Source: Streptomyces sp. NBC_00178 (GTDB taxonomy: Bacteria > Actinomycetota > Actinomycetes > Streptomycetales > Streptomycetaceae). From it: a stretch of DNA of 64,000 nucleotides. The DNA lies in NCBI RefSeq assembly GCF_036206005.1, contig NZ_CP108143.1, forward strand, positions 310,001-374,000, read 5' to 3'. The translations under genes and the position numbers were made by a program. Positions 34,402 through 43,174 of this stretch are shown in pieces (positions within the stretch are counted from its first letter, which is position 1; each line of letters starts with the position of its first letter). Under the pieces are notes generated by a model that saw only the letters and a list, made by a program, of their open reading frames with translations, had not been told where the DNA came from and searched no databases.

Positions 34402-35844
34402 ATGCCCGGAATCCCCGCCGTCTCACGTCGCTTGCTACTCGGAGGAACACTGGCCACGGGAGCCGCCGCTGCCGGCCTCGGACCCGGGTCGGCCGCTGCC
34501 GCCGAAGCGGCACCGGCACAAGCGGTGCCGGCCGCGGCCCCGGGCCGCCGGCCGGGTCAGAAGTCGATGATCAACGTGCCGTTCGAGCCGTACAGGACGG
34601 TCCGGGTCGGTGTGATCGGGCTGGGCAACCGGGGCTCGTTCATGACCACGGGCTGGTCCGTGGTTCCCGGCTGTGTCGTCACGGCCGTGTGCGACATCCG
34701 CGCGGACCGCGCCGCACGCACGGCCGACGGGCTGGTCGCCGCCGGCAAGCCCCGCCCCGCCGAGTACGGCGGATCGGCGGAGGCGTACGCCAGGATGCTG
34801 CGGCGTGACGACATCGACCTCGTCTACATCGCCACCCCGTGGGAGTTCCACTTCGAACAGGGCAAGGCCGCCCTGCTGGCCGGCAAGCACGCGGTCGTGG
34901 AACTGCCGGTCGCGACCGAACTGCACGAGCTGTGGGACCTCGTGGACACCTCGGAGCGCACCCGCCGGAATCTGATGCTGTCGGAGAACTGCAGCTACGG
35001 CCGCAACGAGCTGGCCATGCTGAAGATGGCGCACGAGGGACTGTTCGGCGACGTCACGAACGGCCACGGCGGCTATCTGCACGACCTGCGTGAACTGCTC
35101 TTCTCGGACACGTACTACACCGACGCGTGGCGGCGGCGCTGGCACACCCGCAGTACGGCGTCCTTCTACGCCATGCACGGGCTGGCGCCGATCGCCGCGG
35201 CGATGGACATCAACCGCGGCGACCGCATGACGACGCTCAAGGCGACCGCGACCGCCCCGAAGGGGCTCGCCGACTACCGGGAGCGCTTCGTACCCAGGTC
35301 GCACCCGTCGTGGCGCGAGACGTACATCAACGGCGACCTGGTCAGCTGTGCGATCGAGACGGCCAACGGCAGGACCATCAGGGCCGAGCACGACGTGAGT
35401 TCACCGCGTCCGTACAGCCGTATCAACTCGCTCGCGGGCAGCCGCGGGATCTTCGAGGACTACGCCGGCACGTCGGCCACCGGCGGACGCATCTACGTCG
35501 AGCCGGACCACGGGGGCCACACGTGGCGGGACTTCGACACGTACCTCAAGGAGTTCGACCACTGGCTCTGGAAGAAGATCGGCGACGATGCCGCGAGCAA
35601 CGGCGGCCACGGGGGCATGGACTACGTACTCCAGTGGCGCACCGTGCAGCTGATGCGTGCGGGACTGGTGCCGGACATCGACGTGTACGACTCTGCCTCC
35701 TGGTGCGCCCCGGTCCCCCTGAGTGTCATGTCCCTGGAAAAGGAGGGCCGGCCGGTCGCGGTCCCGGACTTCACACGAGGAAGTTGGGTCAACCTCCGCA
35801 CCGGCCTCGACTCGCGCAGCACGGACATGCCGCCGGCGTCGTGA
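34402..35844 (+). CDS. GH109-like Gfo/Idh/MocA-family enzyme (exported)
   Basis: The 480-residue protein has an N-terminal Tat-like signal (SRRLLLGGTLATGAAAAG). The NAD-binding Rossmann domain has VRVGVIGLGNRGSFM. It also carries IATPWEFHFEQGKAALLAGKHAVVELPVA and NLMLSENCSYGRNELAMLKM, the pattern of GH109 enzymes, which use NAD in a redox-assisted elimination to cleave alpha-N-acetylgalactosaminides. GGHGGMDYV near the C-terminus is also typical. The Tat route suits export of a folded, NAD-loaded enzyme. The next gene encodes a secreted NEW3-like protein 55 bases downstream, possibly cotranscribed. Confidence 0.87.
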   Translation: MPGIPAVSRRLLLGGTLATGAAAAGLGPGSAAAAEAAPAQAVPAAAPGRRPGQKSMINVPFEPYRTVRVGVIGLGNRGSFMTTGWSVVPGCVVTAVCDIRADRAARTADGLVAAGKPRPAEYGGSAEAYARMLRRDDIDLVYIATPWEFHFEQGKAALLAGKHAVVELPVATELHELWDLVDTSERTRRNLMLSENCSYGRNELAMLKMAHEGLFGDVTNGHGGYLHDLRELLFSDTYYTDAWRRRWHTRSTASFYAMHGLAPIAAAMDINRGDRMTTLKATATAPKGLADYRERFVPRSHPSWRETYINGDLVSCAIETANGRTIRAEHDVSSPRPYSRINSLAGSRGIFEDYAGTSATGGRIYVEPDHGGHTWRDFDTYLKEFDHWLWKKIGDDAASNGGHGGMDYVLQWRTVQLMRAGLVPDIDVYDSASWCAPVPLSVMSLEKEGRPVAVPDFTRGSWVNLRTGLDSRSTDMPPAS

Positions 35845-35899
35845 CCGCCACCGCTCCGCCCGCTCCGCCTCCGCCCCCGGCCATTCGAAGGAGCACGTG

Positions 35900-36931
35900 A
35901 TGAGACCAGCACGACGGTTCGGTCCGCTCAGAACACTGGCGGCGGTGGTCGCGGCTGTGGGCGTGACCGCCCTCATGCCCGCCCAGGCGACGGCGTCCGT
36001 CCGGGAGGTCCCGGCCGTGGTGGCGACCACCGAGGTGACCACCGAGGCAACCACCGAGGTGACCATCGCACCCGTGGACCTCGAGGGTCCCGCCATCTCG
36101 GCGGTGACGGTCACGGTCAGGAACTCCGGCCCGCAGCGCCTTCGTTCACTCGAAGTGGCCTTCGCGGGACCGAAGGGCTGGGCCGTACAGCCGGCCGTGC
36201 GCAGCGTCGGCGGTTCGCTCGCGGCCGGCGCGTCGGCCGACGCGTCCTTCCGGATCCAGGTCCCTGAGAAGCGCCCGGGCTTCGTCATCCGTACGTTCAC
36301 CGCGACCGCGACGTACAAGGGCGGCGACGGCCGGGGCACGGCGACCGGCACCCGCACCGAGCGCTCCGGCTCCCCGCAGACGAACCTGGCGGCGGCGTAC
36401 AACAACGTCGGCATCACGGACGAATCGGCGACCGGGCCGGGCGACTACGACGGCGAGGGGAACAGCTTCTCCGCCCAACGCCTGGCGGCGGCGGGCCTGC
36501 CGCGCGGCGCGAGGGTCGAGGCACTGGGAGCCGAACTCACCTGGCCGGACGTGGCGGCGGGTACGAAGGACAACGTGTCCAGCGGCGGTCAGGCGGTGGA
36601 GCTCGACGGGAGCGGCGGCAAGCTGGTCTTCCTCGGCTCGGGTGTCACGAGCGCCGCGACGGGGAACGCCACCGTCCACTACACCGACGGCACGTCGAGC
36701 ACCGGGACGATCGGCTTCCCGAACTGGTCCTTCGACCCGGCGGACGCACACGGCGCCACACTGGTGAAGTCGACGGACGGACGCAACCGGCCGGACGGCT
36801 ACGGCAATGCCACGGTGCAGTACCGGGTGTTCGCCCACTCGATCCCGCTCGACCCGTCCAGAACGCCCGACTTCGTGGTCCTGCCCGCGAACGCCGATAT
36901 CCACATCTTCGCCATGGCGATCGCCGCGTGA
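35900..36931 (+). CDS. Secreted NEW3-like beta-sandwich protein
   Basis: The protein has 343 residues, starting at ATG 35900 with AAGGAG 6 bases upstream. After the signal peptide and a Thr/Glu-rich linker comes a NEW3-type domain (ISAVTVTVRNSGPQRLRSLEVAFAG, then WAV). A second domain begins NLAAAYNNVGIT and contains DYDGEGNSFSAQRLAAAGLPRG. That second pattern occurs as an accessory module at the C-terminus of actinobacterial glycoside hydrolases. Here it has no catalytic partner in the same chain, so the protein may be a free carbohydrate-binding factor working with the GH109-like enzyme upstream. A terminator follows. Confidence 0.75.
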   Translation: MRPARRFGPLRTLAAVVAAVGVTALMPAQATASVREVPAVVATTEVTTEATTEVTIAPVDLEGPAISAVTVTVRNSGPQRLRSLEVAFAGPKGWAVQPAVRSVGGSLAAGASADASFRIQVPEKRPGFVIRTFTATATYKGGDGRGTATGTRTERSGSPQTNLAAAYNNVGITDESATGPGDYDGEGNSFSAQRLAAAGLPRGARVEALGAELTWPDVAAGTKDNVSSGGQAVELDGSGGKLVFLGSGVTSAATGNATVHYTDGTSSTGTIGFPNWSFDPADAHGATLVKSTDGRNRPDGYGNATVQYRVFAHSIPLDPSRTPDFVVLPANADIHIFAMAIAA

Positions 36932-36970
36932 GCACGGGGGCCGCCACGGCAACGGCCCCGGACTGAGTGT

Positions 36971-37001
36971 GGTCGGCTCCGCCCGGGGCGCGGAGCCGAC
37001 C
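36971..37001 (+). terminator. Terminator hairpin after the NEW3-like gene
   Basis: A perfect 12-bp stem (36971-36982 with 36990-37001) with a 7-base loop, 40 bases after the stop. Confidence 0.75.
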
Positions 37002-37156
37002 CTCATGCGGGCGACAGGCGCGGGGCCTGCGCGTGAGCCCACCGCCACGATCCGCGCCCGCGCTCCGCGCATCCCGCACCCGCGCCACGGAGCACGCGGC
37101 AGGATGGCCGGAGCCGAACCGCGGTGAGCCGATACGGCGTCAGGATGGGGTGACGG

Positions 37157-37855
37157 ATGACCGCACAACGGGAACCTCTGCGGACCTGGACCGTCTACGG
37201 ACAGCGGCAGCTGGACCGCGGCCACGTACCGCCCGTACCCGAGCGCATCGACTGGGGGTTCTGGCCGGGCGTCGGTCCGGGGGCCGAACTGCTCGGAGAC
37301 CTCAGCGGAAAGCGCGTCCTCGACATCGGCTCCGGGCCTGGCCACCACGCGGTCCACCTGGCCCGCGCCCACGGTGCCCTGGTGGACGGCGTGGACGCGT
37401 CGCCGACCCAGCACGAGCGCGCCACGAGGACCTATCCCGCAGAACCGGGAGTGCGGTTCGTCTGCGCCGACATCGCCGAGCATCTGGACCGCGTCGAACC
37501 GTACGAGGCCGCCTACGGCCTCCGCACCTTCGGCTGTGTCGACCCGCTCCATCTCCTGCCGGCGCTGCGCGACGGACTGGCCGACGGCGCGACCCTCGTC
37601 TTCTCCGCGCTCCACACCGACCATGAGGGTCGAGGACCGGCCGCCACGGTGTCACCTCGGTCCGGCTTCATCCGGCTCCGCGACGAGGAACCCATCCCGG
37701 TGCAGATCTGGGCTCTCACCCCCGACTGCTGGACGGGCCTGCTCACCGCACACGGCTTCGCCGTGGACCGGGTGGAGCTGATCCGGGCGCCGGAACCCCG
37801 GGATCCCGTAGTGGTCCAGCTCATCCGCGCCGTGCGTCGGCACACGGCTGACTGA
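37157..37855 (+). CDS. Class I SAM-dependent methyltransferase
   Basis: The 232-residue Rossmann-type methyltransferase has motif I VLDIGSGPGHHAVHLA (about 54-69), an acidic motif II (VDGVDASPTQ) and a motif around VRFVCADIAEHL. The substrate cannot be told. The N-terminus contains WTVYGQRQLDRGHVPPVPERIDW, a lead seen in uncharacterised actinobacterial methyltransferases. It stands alone and converges on a polysaccharide deacetylase gene. Confidence 0.8.
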   Translation: MTAQREPLRTWTVYGQRQLDRGHVPPVPERIDWGFWPGVGPGAELLGDLSGKRVLDIGSGPGHHAVHLARAHGALVDGVDASPTQHERATRTYPAEPGVRFVCADIAEHLDRVEPYEAAYGLRTFGCVDPLHLLPALRDGLADGATLVFSALHTDHEGRGPAATVSPRSGFIRLRDEEPIPVQIWALTPDCWTGLLTAHGFAVDRVELIRAPEPRDPVVVQLIRAVRRHTAD

Positions 37856-37885
37856 CGGCTCGATGCCCCTTCAAGCCCGTAACGG

Positions 37886-38644
37886 TCACGCGTCCGCGCG
37901 CCCGATCCCGTGCTCGTTCAGCGGGCCGGCGCTCAGGCCGAGCCGGCGGCACTCCGCCAGCAGGCCGGGGAGGGCGCCCAGCGTCGCACGCCACGCACCG
38001 GGCGCGCTCCACCCGTCCGCGTCGTGCAGCAGCACGGTGCCACCGCCTGTCAGGTCCGCGAGGACCGAGGCCTCCACCGACCGCGCGTCGGCGTCCGCCG
38101 TCCAGTCGCGGCCCCACGACGACCACAGCACCGGCCGCAGCCCCGCGCGCCGGGCGGCGGCCAGGCGGCCGCCGCTGAGGATCCCGTACGGGGGTCGGTA
38201 CCACTGCGGGTCCGTCCCGCAGATCCTGCGCACCGCATCGGCCGTTCGGGCGACCTCGCGCGCATCGCGCAGTGGCGCGGGGAACCACGGGCGGTCGTGA
38301 TGCCATCCGTGCACCGCGACCTCGTGCCCCGCCGCCACCAGGGCACGGCCGAGCGCGGGATGGCGCTCCAGTGAGGTGCCGACGACGAAGAAGGTCGCCC
38401 GTACGCCGTGATCGGCCAGGGCACCCAGGAAGTGCGGGGTGCTGGCCGGGTCCGGTCCGTCGTCGAAGGTCAGCGCGACATGGCCGGGACGGCCCCGGCC
38501 GTCCAGCGCGGGGCTGAGCGCCTTCCGCACGGGGGGCAGCCAGGTGGCTGCGGGCCCGATGTGCCAGGCGGCCACCAGACCGAGCGCGCACGCGGCCATG
38601 CCGGACGCACGTCCCGCACTTGCCGTAGCACCACGTCTCACCAC
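37886..38644 (-). CDS. Polysaccharide deacetylase (NodB/CE4 family)
   Basis: The protein has 252 residues. The start is one of two adjacent GTG codons (38644 or 38641) with AAGGAGG 7 bases upstream. A single N-terminal membrane helix (about 15-35) anchors the catalytic domain outside the cell. CE4 motifs: VALTFDDGPDP (two catalytic/metal Asp), EVAVHGWHHDRP with the His pair, and WYRPPYG. The enzyme removes N- or O-acetyl groups from a glycan such as peptidoglycan or another envelope sugar. Its start overlaps the end of the DMT transporter gene, so the two are coupled. Confidence 0.87.
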   Translation of the reverse strand: MVRRGATASAGRASGMAACALGLVAAWHIGPAATWLPPVRKALSPALDGRGRPGHVALTFDDGPDPASTPHFLGALADHGVRATFFVVGTSLERHPALGRALVAAGHEVAVHGWHHDRPWFPAPLRDAREVARTADAVRRICGTDPQWYRPPYGILSGGRLAAARRAGLRPVLWSSWGRDWTADADARSVEASVLADLTGGGTVLLHDADGWSAPGAWRATLGALPGLLAECRRLGLSAGPLNEHGIGRADA

Positions 38645-39504
38645 CGCTGTGCCTCCTTCCCCGAGACGAGGGGTGATCTGCTCAGATGTACGCACGCGAA
38701 CGCGATGAGCCCGAGGGACGCCAGTTCCGGGAGCACCCGCCAGCCGAGGGAGATGCTCTCGTCGAACAGCGAGACGCCCAGGATGACGCTCAGCAGTGAG
38801 TCGCCGAGCGTGAGCGCGGGCTGGGACGCGGCGAGTGATCCCGCCCGCAGGGTCGCCTGCAGCAGCAGGAAGGAACCCAGGCCGACGGCTGCGGCCGTGT
38901 ACAACTGCCACGCGCTGATCACCTCCCCCAGGCCGTCGGGCAGCAGACCCAGCGTGTCCTTGATCAGAGCCGCGGTGAAGGAGAATCCGATGGCGGTCAC
39001 CGTGCCCAGCACGGCCGCCCGCGCGGAGCCCTTCTGCCGCATGCCCACGAAGATCAGTGCGGCGGAAACGACCACGGCCGGCACCGCGCTGACCAGCCAT
39101 CTCCCCGGTGGCACGCTGTCCATGCCGCCCCCCGGACCGGCGAGCAGGAGGAAGGCCGCGAGACCCAGCGCCATCGCGAGGAACGCGGCCCAGGTGCCCG
39201 CGCCCGGCGGCCACCGGAACACGGCTGCGGCCAGGACCAGCGTGAACAGGAGTTCGGTCGTCATCACCGGCTGCACCACCGCCAGTGGCCCGGCCGCCAG
39301 GGCGAGGGCCTGCGCCACGCCCGAGAGGGCGAGCAGCCCAGCCCCCCAGCGCCAGACCCGGAGACGGACGAAGCCGAACCGCCCGGCCGCGCGGCCCCAG
39401 GCGGACGTGGACAGGTCGGTCGCCGCGGCGCGGCGCTGGAGGACGGAGGCCGCCGCGTTCCCCAGAGCGGCCACCAGGGCCAGCACCACGCAGAGGACGA
39501 TCAT
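38638..39504 (-). CDS. DMT/EamA-like integral membrane transporter
   Basis: The protein has 288 residues with nine or ten hydrophobic segments. The pattern (GNAAASVLQRRAA near the N-terminus, VVQPVMTTELLFTLVLAA, and SQPALTLGDSLLSVILGVSLFDE in the second half) fits a DMT-superfamily permease with two repeated halves. Its 3' end overlaps the deacetylase start by seven bases and it follows the SDR gene closely, so the three form one operon. Export or flipping of an envelope lipid or sugar is possible; the substrate is unknown. Confidence 0.78.
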   Translation of the reverse strand: MIVLCVVLALVAALGNAAASVLQRRAAATDLSTSAWGRAAGRFGFVRLRVWRWGAGLLALSGVAQALALAAGPLAVVQPVMTTELLFTLVLAAAVFRWPPGAGTWAAFLAMALGLAAFLLLAGPGGGMDSVPPGRWLVSAVPAVVVSAALIFVGMRQKGSARAAVLGTVTAIGFSFTAALIKDTLGLLPDGLGEVISAWQLYTAAAVGLGSFLLLQATLRAGSLAASQPALTLGDSLLSVILGVSLFDESISLGWRVLPELASLGLIAFACVHLSRSPLVSGKEAQRW

Positions 39505-39543
39505 GTGTCGCCCCCCGCCCGGGCCGGCCGGCCGGAAGTCAGC

Positions 39544-40365
39544 TCAGCCAAAGCGCGTGGCCAGCCTGCGAAAGAGGTTCGGCGCCATGCCCTGCACCCG
39601 CGCGGGCGCGCCCAGCCAGCGCGGCACGGTGATCTGGTCCCGGCCGCCCACCAGAGCTTCCTCGACCGCCGCCGCGACCCGCCCGGCAGGCACCGGCCGA
39701 GGCCAGGAACGCGTGTAGGGGGCGTCGCGGCGGGCGAAGAACGGTGTCGCCACAGGACCCGGCTGCACCAGGCACAGCTGGACCCCTGTGCCCTGGAGCT
39801 CGTAGCGCAGGCTCTCCGCGAAGGGGATCAGCGCTCCCTTCGTCGCCGCGTACGCCGCCTCGCCCCGCACGCCGTACCGTCCCGCGACGGAGCCCAGCAG
39901 GACGAGCCGGCCCGACCCGCGGGCGACCATCTGCGGCAGCACGAGCCCGACGAGGTGGAGCACGGCGCAGACGTTGACGTTCACGAGGCGGTCGACGGTG
40001 GCGGGTGTCATGTCCGTATACGCCCCGGCCCAGCCGAGGCCCGCCGCGGCGACGAGTGCGTCGACTCGGCCGCTGTGCGCCAGTGCGGCCTCGGCGAGCT
40101 TCCGGCAGCCCTCCTGGGTGGCCAGATCCATCGGCAGCGCGGCTCCGGCGGTGCGGGCGGCGACCGCGCCGAGCCGGGCCTCGTCGCGCCCGTTCAGCAG
40201 CAGCTCCCAGCGTGGGTCGGCCGACAGACGTGACGCGACCTCCGCACCGATCCCGGACGAGGCACCGGTGATCAGCACGACCCGCCGCCCGCTGCGGGCA
40301 GGCCCGGCATCGGGCGTCGCGTCTCCGGCTTCGGGGTTACTGCGAGGTGGGGGGCTCGCGCGCAT
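39544..40365 (-). CDS. Short-chain dehydrogenase/reductase
   Basis: The protein is about 273 residues from ATG 40365 (an upstream ATG at 40440 is also open). It is a classical SDR: NAD(P)-binding VVLITGASSGIGAEVA, LVAAAGLGWAG, catalytic Ser in LLGSVAGRYG and YAATK for the Tyr/Lys pair, then QPGPVATPF. The C-terminal QITVPRWLGAPARVQGMAPNLFRRLATRFG matches SDRs linked to lipid or cell-wall metabolism. It heads an operon with the DMT-like permease and the deacetylase. Confidence 0.85.
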   Translation of the reverse strand: MRASPPPRSNPEAGDATPDAGPARSGRRVVLITGASSGIGAEVASRLSADPRWELLLNGRDEARLGAVAARTAGAALPMDLATQEGCRKLAEAALAHSGRVDALVAAAGLGWAGAYTDMTPATVDRLVNVNVCAVLHLVGLVLPQMVARGSGRLVLLGSVAGRYGVRGEAAYAATKGALIPFAESLRYELQGTGVQLCLVQPGPVATPFFARRDAPYTRSWPRPVPAGRVAAAVEEALVGGRDQITVPRWLGAPARVQGMAPNLFRRLATRFG

Positions 40366-40545
40366 GGCTTTCCGTCCTCCGTCGCCGCCGACAGGCGAGC
40401 TCCTCTCCGAGCCCACCGACACCGGACCGTTCTGACTCATCCTTCATGGAACCGGCCCACCGGCAAACGCGCGTGACCGCTTCGGGCTAACGACGCGGCC
40501 TGTCCGGATGTGGCGGACCTGCCGCTCTGCGAGGAATATTCAGGA

Positions 40546-41760
40546 ATGAGCAGGTTCCTGCTATTCAGCGCCAGCATGGGCGCGGGACATGACGCCGTCG
40601 CACGCGAACTGGCCGGACGGCTGCGCGCGTCCGGGCACCGGACCGCCCACCTGGACTTCCTGGACCTGCTGCCCGCGGGTACCGGCCGCGGGCTGCGCGC
40701 CGCCTATCGCACGGCCGTACGCCGCTGTCCGTGGGCCTACCAGGCCGTCTACTCGGCGTTCTTCCGTGATCGCGGGGACCCTCCACCGGGCGGACGGAAA
40801 GGCTGGACGCCGGACACGGGGCCCCTGGCCGCCGTCCTGGAGTCCCGCCTGCTCCACGTCGTCGACCGCTGGGCGCCGGACGTCCTCGTGCCGACCTTCC
40901 ACCAGGCCGCCCAGGTCACCGGGCGGCTGCGGGCCACCCGCGGCGCGGGGTGTCCGCCGAGCGCGGTCGTGGTCACCGACTTCGCGGTGCACCGGCAGTG
41001 GCTCCACCGGGGGAACGACCTGCACCTGTGCCTGACGGACGCCGCCGCGGCACGGGTCCGCGCGTCGACCGGGCGCCCGGCGGAGGTGTGCGGCCCGGTC
41101 GTCCCGGCCGCCTTCACCGAGGCTTCCGGGACACCCGCGGACGGCCATCGGTCGTCGCGGTGGGCGGGCGAGGTCGCGCGGAGGGGCGGGGACCGGCCTG
41201 TGGTGCTCGTGTCGGCCGGAGCCTGGGGGGTGGGGCGGGGGCTGACCGCGACGGCCCGCCTGCTCGCGGACGCGGGGCATCTGCCGGTGCTGCTGTGCGG
41301 CAGGGACGAGGGCCTGCGGGCCCGTGCGGCCGGCCTCCCCGGCGTCCTCGCCCTGGGCTGGGTGGACGACCTGCCCGGTCTGATGGCGGTGTCGTGCGCG
41401 CTGGTCGACAACGCGGCGGGGCAGACAGCCGTGCAGGCCCTCGCCGCGGGCGTACCCGTCGTCGGATACCGGCCGATCCCCGGACACGGAGCCGAGGGGG
41501 TCGGCGAGATGGCCGCCGAGGGCATCACCGAGCTCGCGTACGACGGGAACGCACTGCTCGGCGCGCTGGAACGGCTGGTGCTTCCCGGCCCCGAACGGGA
41601 ACGCCGGATCGCCGCTGGCCGGGCCGTCTTCACCGCGGACCCGGCCGTGCTCCTGGCCCGGTGGGCCGATCCGCGCACCCGTACGGAGACCGCCGCCGGA
41701 GAGGGAGGAGAGGGACGGCATGCCGTGCGGGAACGGCGCGGCGCCCCGGATGACGTATGA
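40546..41760 (+). CDS. MGDG-synthase-like (GT28) glycosyltransferase
   Basis: The protein is 404 residues from ATG 40546, with GAGGAA 9 bases upstream. The N-terminus FLLFSASMGAGHDAVARELAGRL is the MGDG-synthase-type acceptor motif. The C-terminal half has the GT-B donor site (VLVSAGAWGVGRG, LGWVDDLPGLMAVSCALVDNAAGQTAVQALAAGVPVVGYRPIPGHG). Such enzymes add galactose, glucose or GlcNAc to a lipid. It is divergent from the SDR/DMT/deacetylase operon and separated by 180 bases, so a glycolipid or wall-glycan pathway is likely. Confidence 0.82.
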   Translation: MSRFLLFSASMGAGHDAVARELAGRLRASGHRTAHLDFLDLLPAGTGRGLRAAYRTAVRRCPWAYQAVYSAFFRDRGDPPPGGRKGWTPDTGPLAAVLESRLLHVVDRWAPDVLVPTFHQAAQVTGRLRATRGAGCPPSAVVVTDFAVHRQWLHRGNDLHLCLTDAAAARVRASTGRPAEVCGPVVPAAFTEASGTPADGHRSSRWAGEVARRGGDRPVVLVSAGAWGVGRGLTATARLLADAGHLPVLLCGRDEGLRARAAGLPGVLALGWVDDLPGLMAVSCALVDNAAGQTAVQALAAGVPVVGYRPIPGHGAEGVGEMAAEGITELAYDGNALLGALERLVLPGPERERRIAAGRAVFTADPAVLLARWADPRTRTETAAGEGGEGRHAVRERRGAPDDV

Positions 41761-41787
41761 AGCCCTCGGCGCCGGAATGACGTCGCA

Positions 41788-43026
41788 CTACAGCCGGATG
41801 ACGACGAGCGCGACGTCGTCGGCGGCGCCCTCCGAGATGCCCAGGCGGTTCAGCACCGAGTCGGCGAGCCGGGCGGGAGCGAGGGTGCTGTCTTGGGCCA
41901 GGGCTGCGGTCAACCGGGCCAGGCTGACGTCGATGTCCTCGGTACGGCGCTCGATCAGGCCGTCGGTGTACAGCACGAGGGTGTCCCCGGGGGTGTAGGC
42001 CAGGCCGGCCTGCGGGCGGGGGACGTGGTGGGGACGGGCGCCCAGCGGTGGATCGGTCGCCTTGTCCAGCAGTTCGTGGCTTCCGTCGGGGTGCAGCAGG
42101 ACCGGCGGCGGGTGCCCGGCGTTGCTGTAGATGATCAGACTGCTGCGGGTGTCGACCAGTACCTTGACGGCGGTCGCGGCGGTCGCGCCCTCCAGCGACC
42201 GGGCGTAGAGCCCGAGGACTTCCAGGGCCTGGGCGGGGCTGGGAATGGCCCGGATGACCGCGCTCAGGGCACTGCGGAGCATGCCCATCACCGCCGCCGC
42301 CTGCAGGCCGTGCCCCACGACGTCTCCGACGGCTGCGGCGAAGCGGTCGGGTGGCAGGTCGACGACGTCGTACCAGTCCCCGCACACGTTCAGCGAGGTC
42401 GTCGCCGGCAGATAGCGCACGGCGATGTTGTCGTCGTGCCGGTCCAGGTCGGGCACGGTGAGCATGGCTTCCTGCAGGGTGACGGCGACCTGGCGTTCGC
42501 GGGCGTTGGACTCACGGAGCTTCTGGTTGAGCCTCTGGAGCTCGCCGGCGCGGGCGTACAGTTCGGCCGCCATGCCCTTCTCCCGCTCGGTGAACGCCTC
42601 GGTGAGCCGGCGCGCCCGGCGGGAGTGGACGAAGGCCGTGACGTCCTCGGCGCGCTGGACGACCCACTTCACCTCGCCGTCGGCACCGCGCAGGGGTGTG
42701 TGGATCGCGGACCACCAGCGCTCCTCGAAGCCGTCCGGCTGGTCGGGAGCGGGGATGTCGTAGCGCTGGAGCACCAGGGTGTCCGGTTTCCCGGTCGTGA
42801 GGACCAGGCGCATCGAGGCCTTCAGGTTCTGCTGCGTCTCACCGTTTGAACCGGGGCGTTGTGGGAGCGCGTCGAAGAAGTACCGGCCGATGAGCTGGTC
42901 CCTGGTCCGCCCGGTGCTGTGCAGGTACGCCTCGTTGACGTAGCAGATACTCAGGTCCGCATCCAGCATCACGTAGGGGCTCGGCGTGGCATCGAAGAAT
43001 GCCGTGAAATCAACATCGATCGTCAT
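41788..43026 (-). CDS. PAS-domain PP2C (SpoIIE/RsbU-type) phosphatase
   Basis: The protein is 412 residues from ATG 43026 (GGAGA upstream). It has an N-terminal PAS sensor (about 5-125; FFDATPSPYVMLDADLSICYVNEAYL), a coiled-coil linker (about 130-185) and a PPM-type phosphatase (about 195-412; CGDWYDVVDLPPDRFAAAVGDVVGHGLQAAAVM, NAGHPPP, LVLYTDGLIERR and ADDVALVVIRL). The Mg-binding aspartates are present. Such proteins dephosphorylate anti-anti-sigma factors. No anti-sigma partner is nearby. It precedes the channel gene on the same strand, gap 148 bases. Confidence 0.88.
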   Translation of the reverse strand: MTIDVDFTAFFDATPSPYVMLDADLSICYVNEAYLHSTGRTRDQLIGRYFFDALPQRPGSNGETQQNLKASMRLVLTTGKPDTLVLQRYDIPAPDQPDGFEERWWSAIHTPLRGADGEVKWVVQRAEDVTAFVHSRRARRLTEAFTEREKGMAAELYARAGELQRLNQKLRESNARERQVAVTLQEAMLTVPDLDRHDDNIAVRYLPATTSLNVCGDWYDVVDLPPDRFAAAVGDVVGHGLQAAAVMGMLRSALSAVIRAIPSPAQALEVLGLYARSLEGATAATAVKVLVDTRSSLIIYSNAGHPPPVLLHPDGSHELLDKATDPPLGARPHHVPRPQAGLAYTPGDTLVLYTDGLIERRTEDIDVSLARLTAALAQDSTLAPARLADSVLNRLGISEGAADDVALVVIRL

Positions 43027-43174
43027 ACGCGCTCTCCATGGACGTGGAGGGCCGCCTCTCCTTCCCACCAATCTACGCGCGATCCGCCGACCCGGCTCGG
43101 GTGCCGGGAGGGGCCGGTCGCCGCCCCGGGCCGCATGTCCCCGTCGCCCGGGCGAGTGTCCCCGTCACGGCGGG

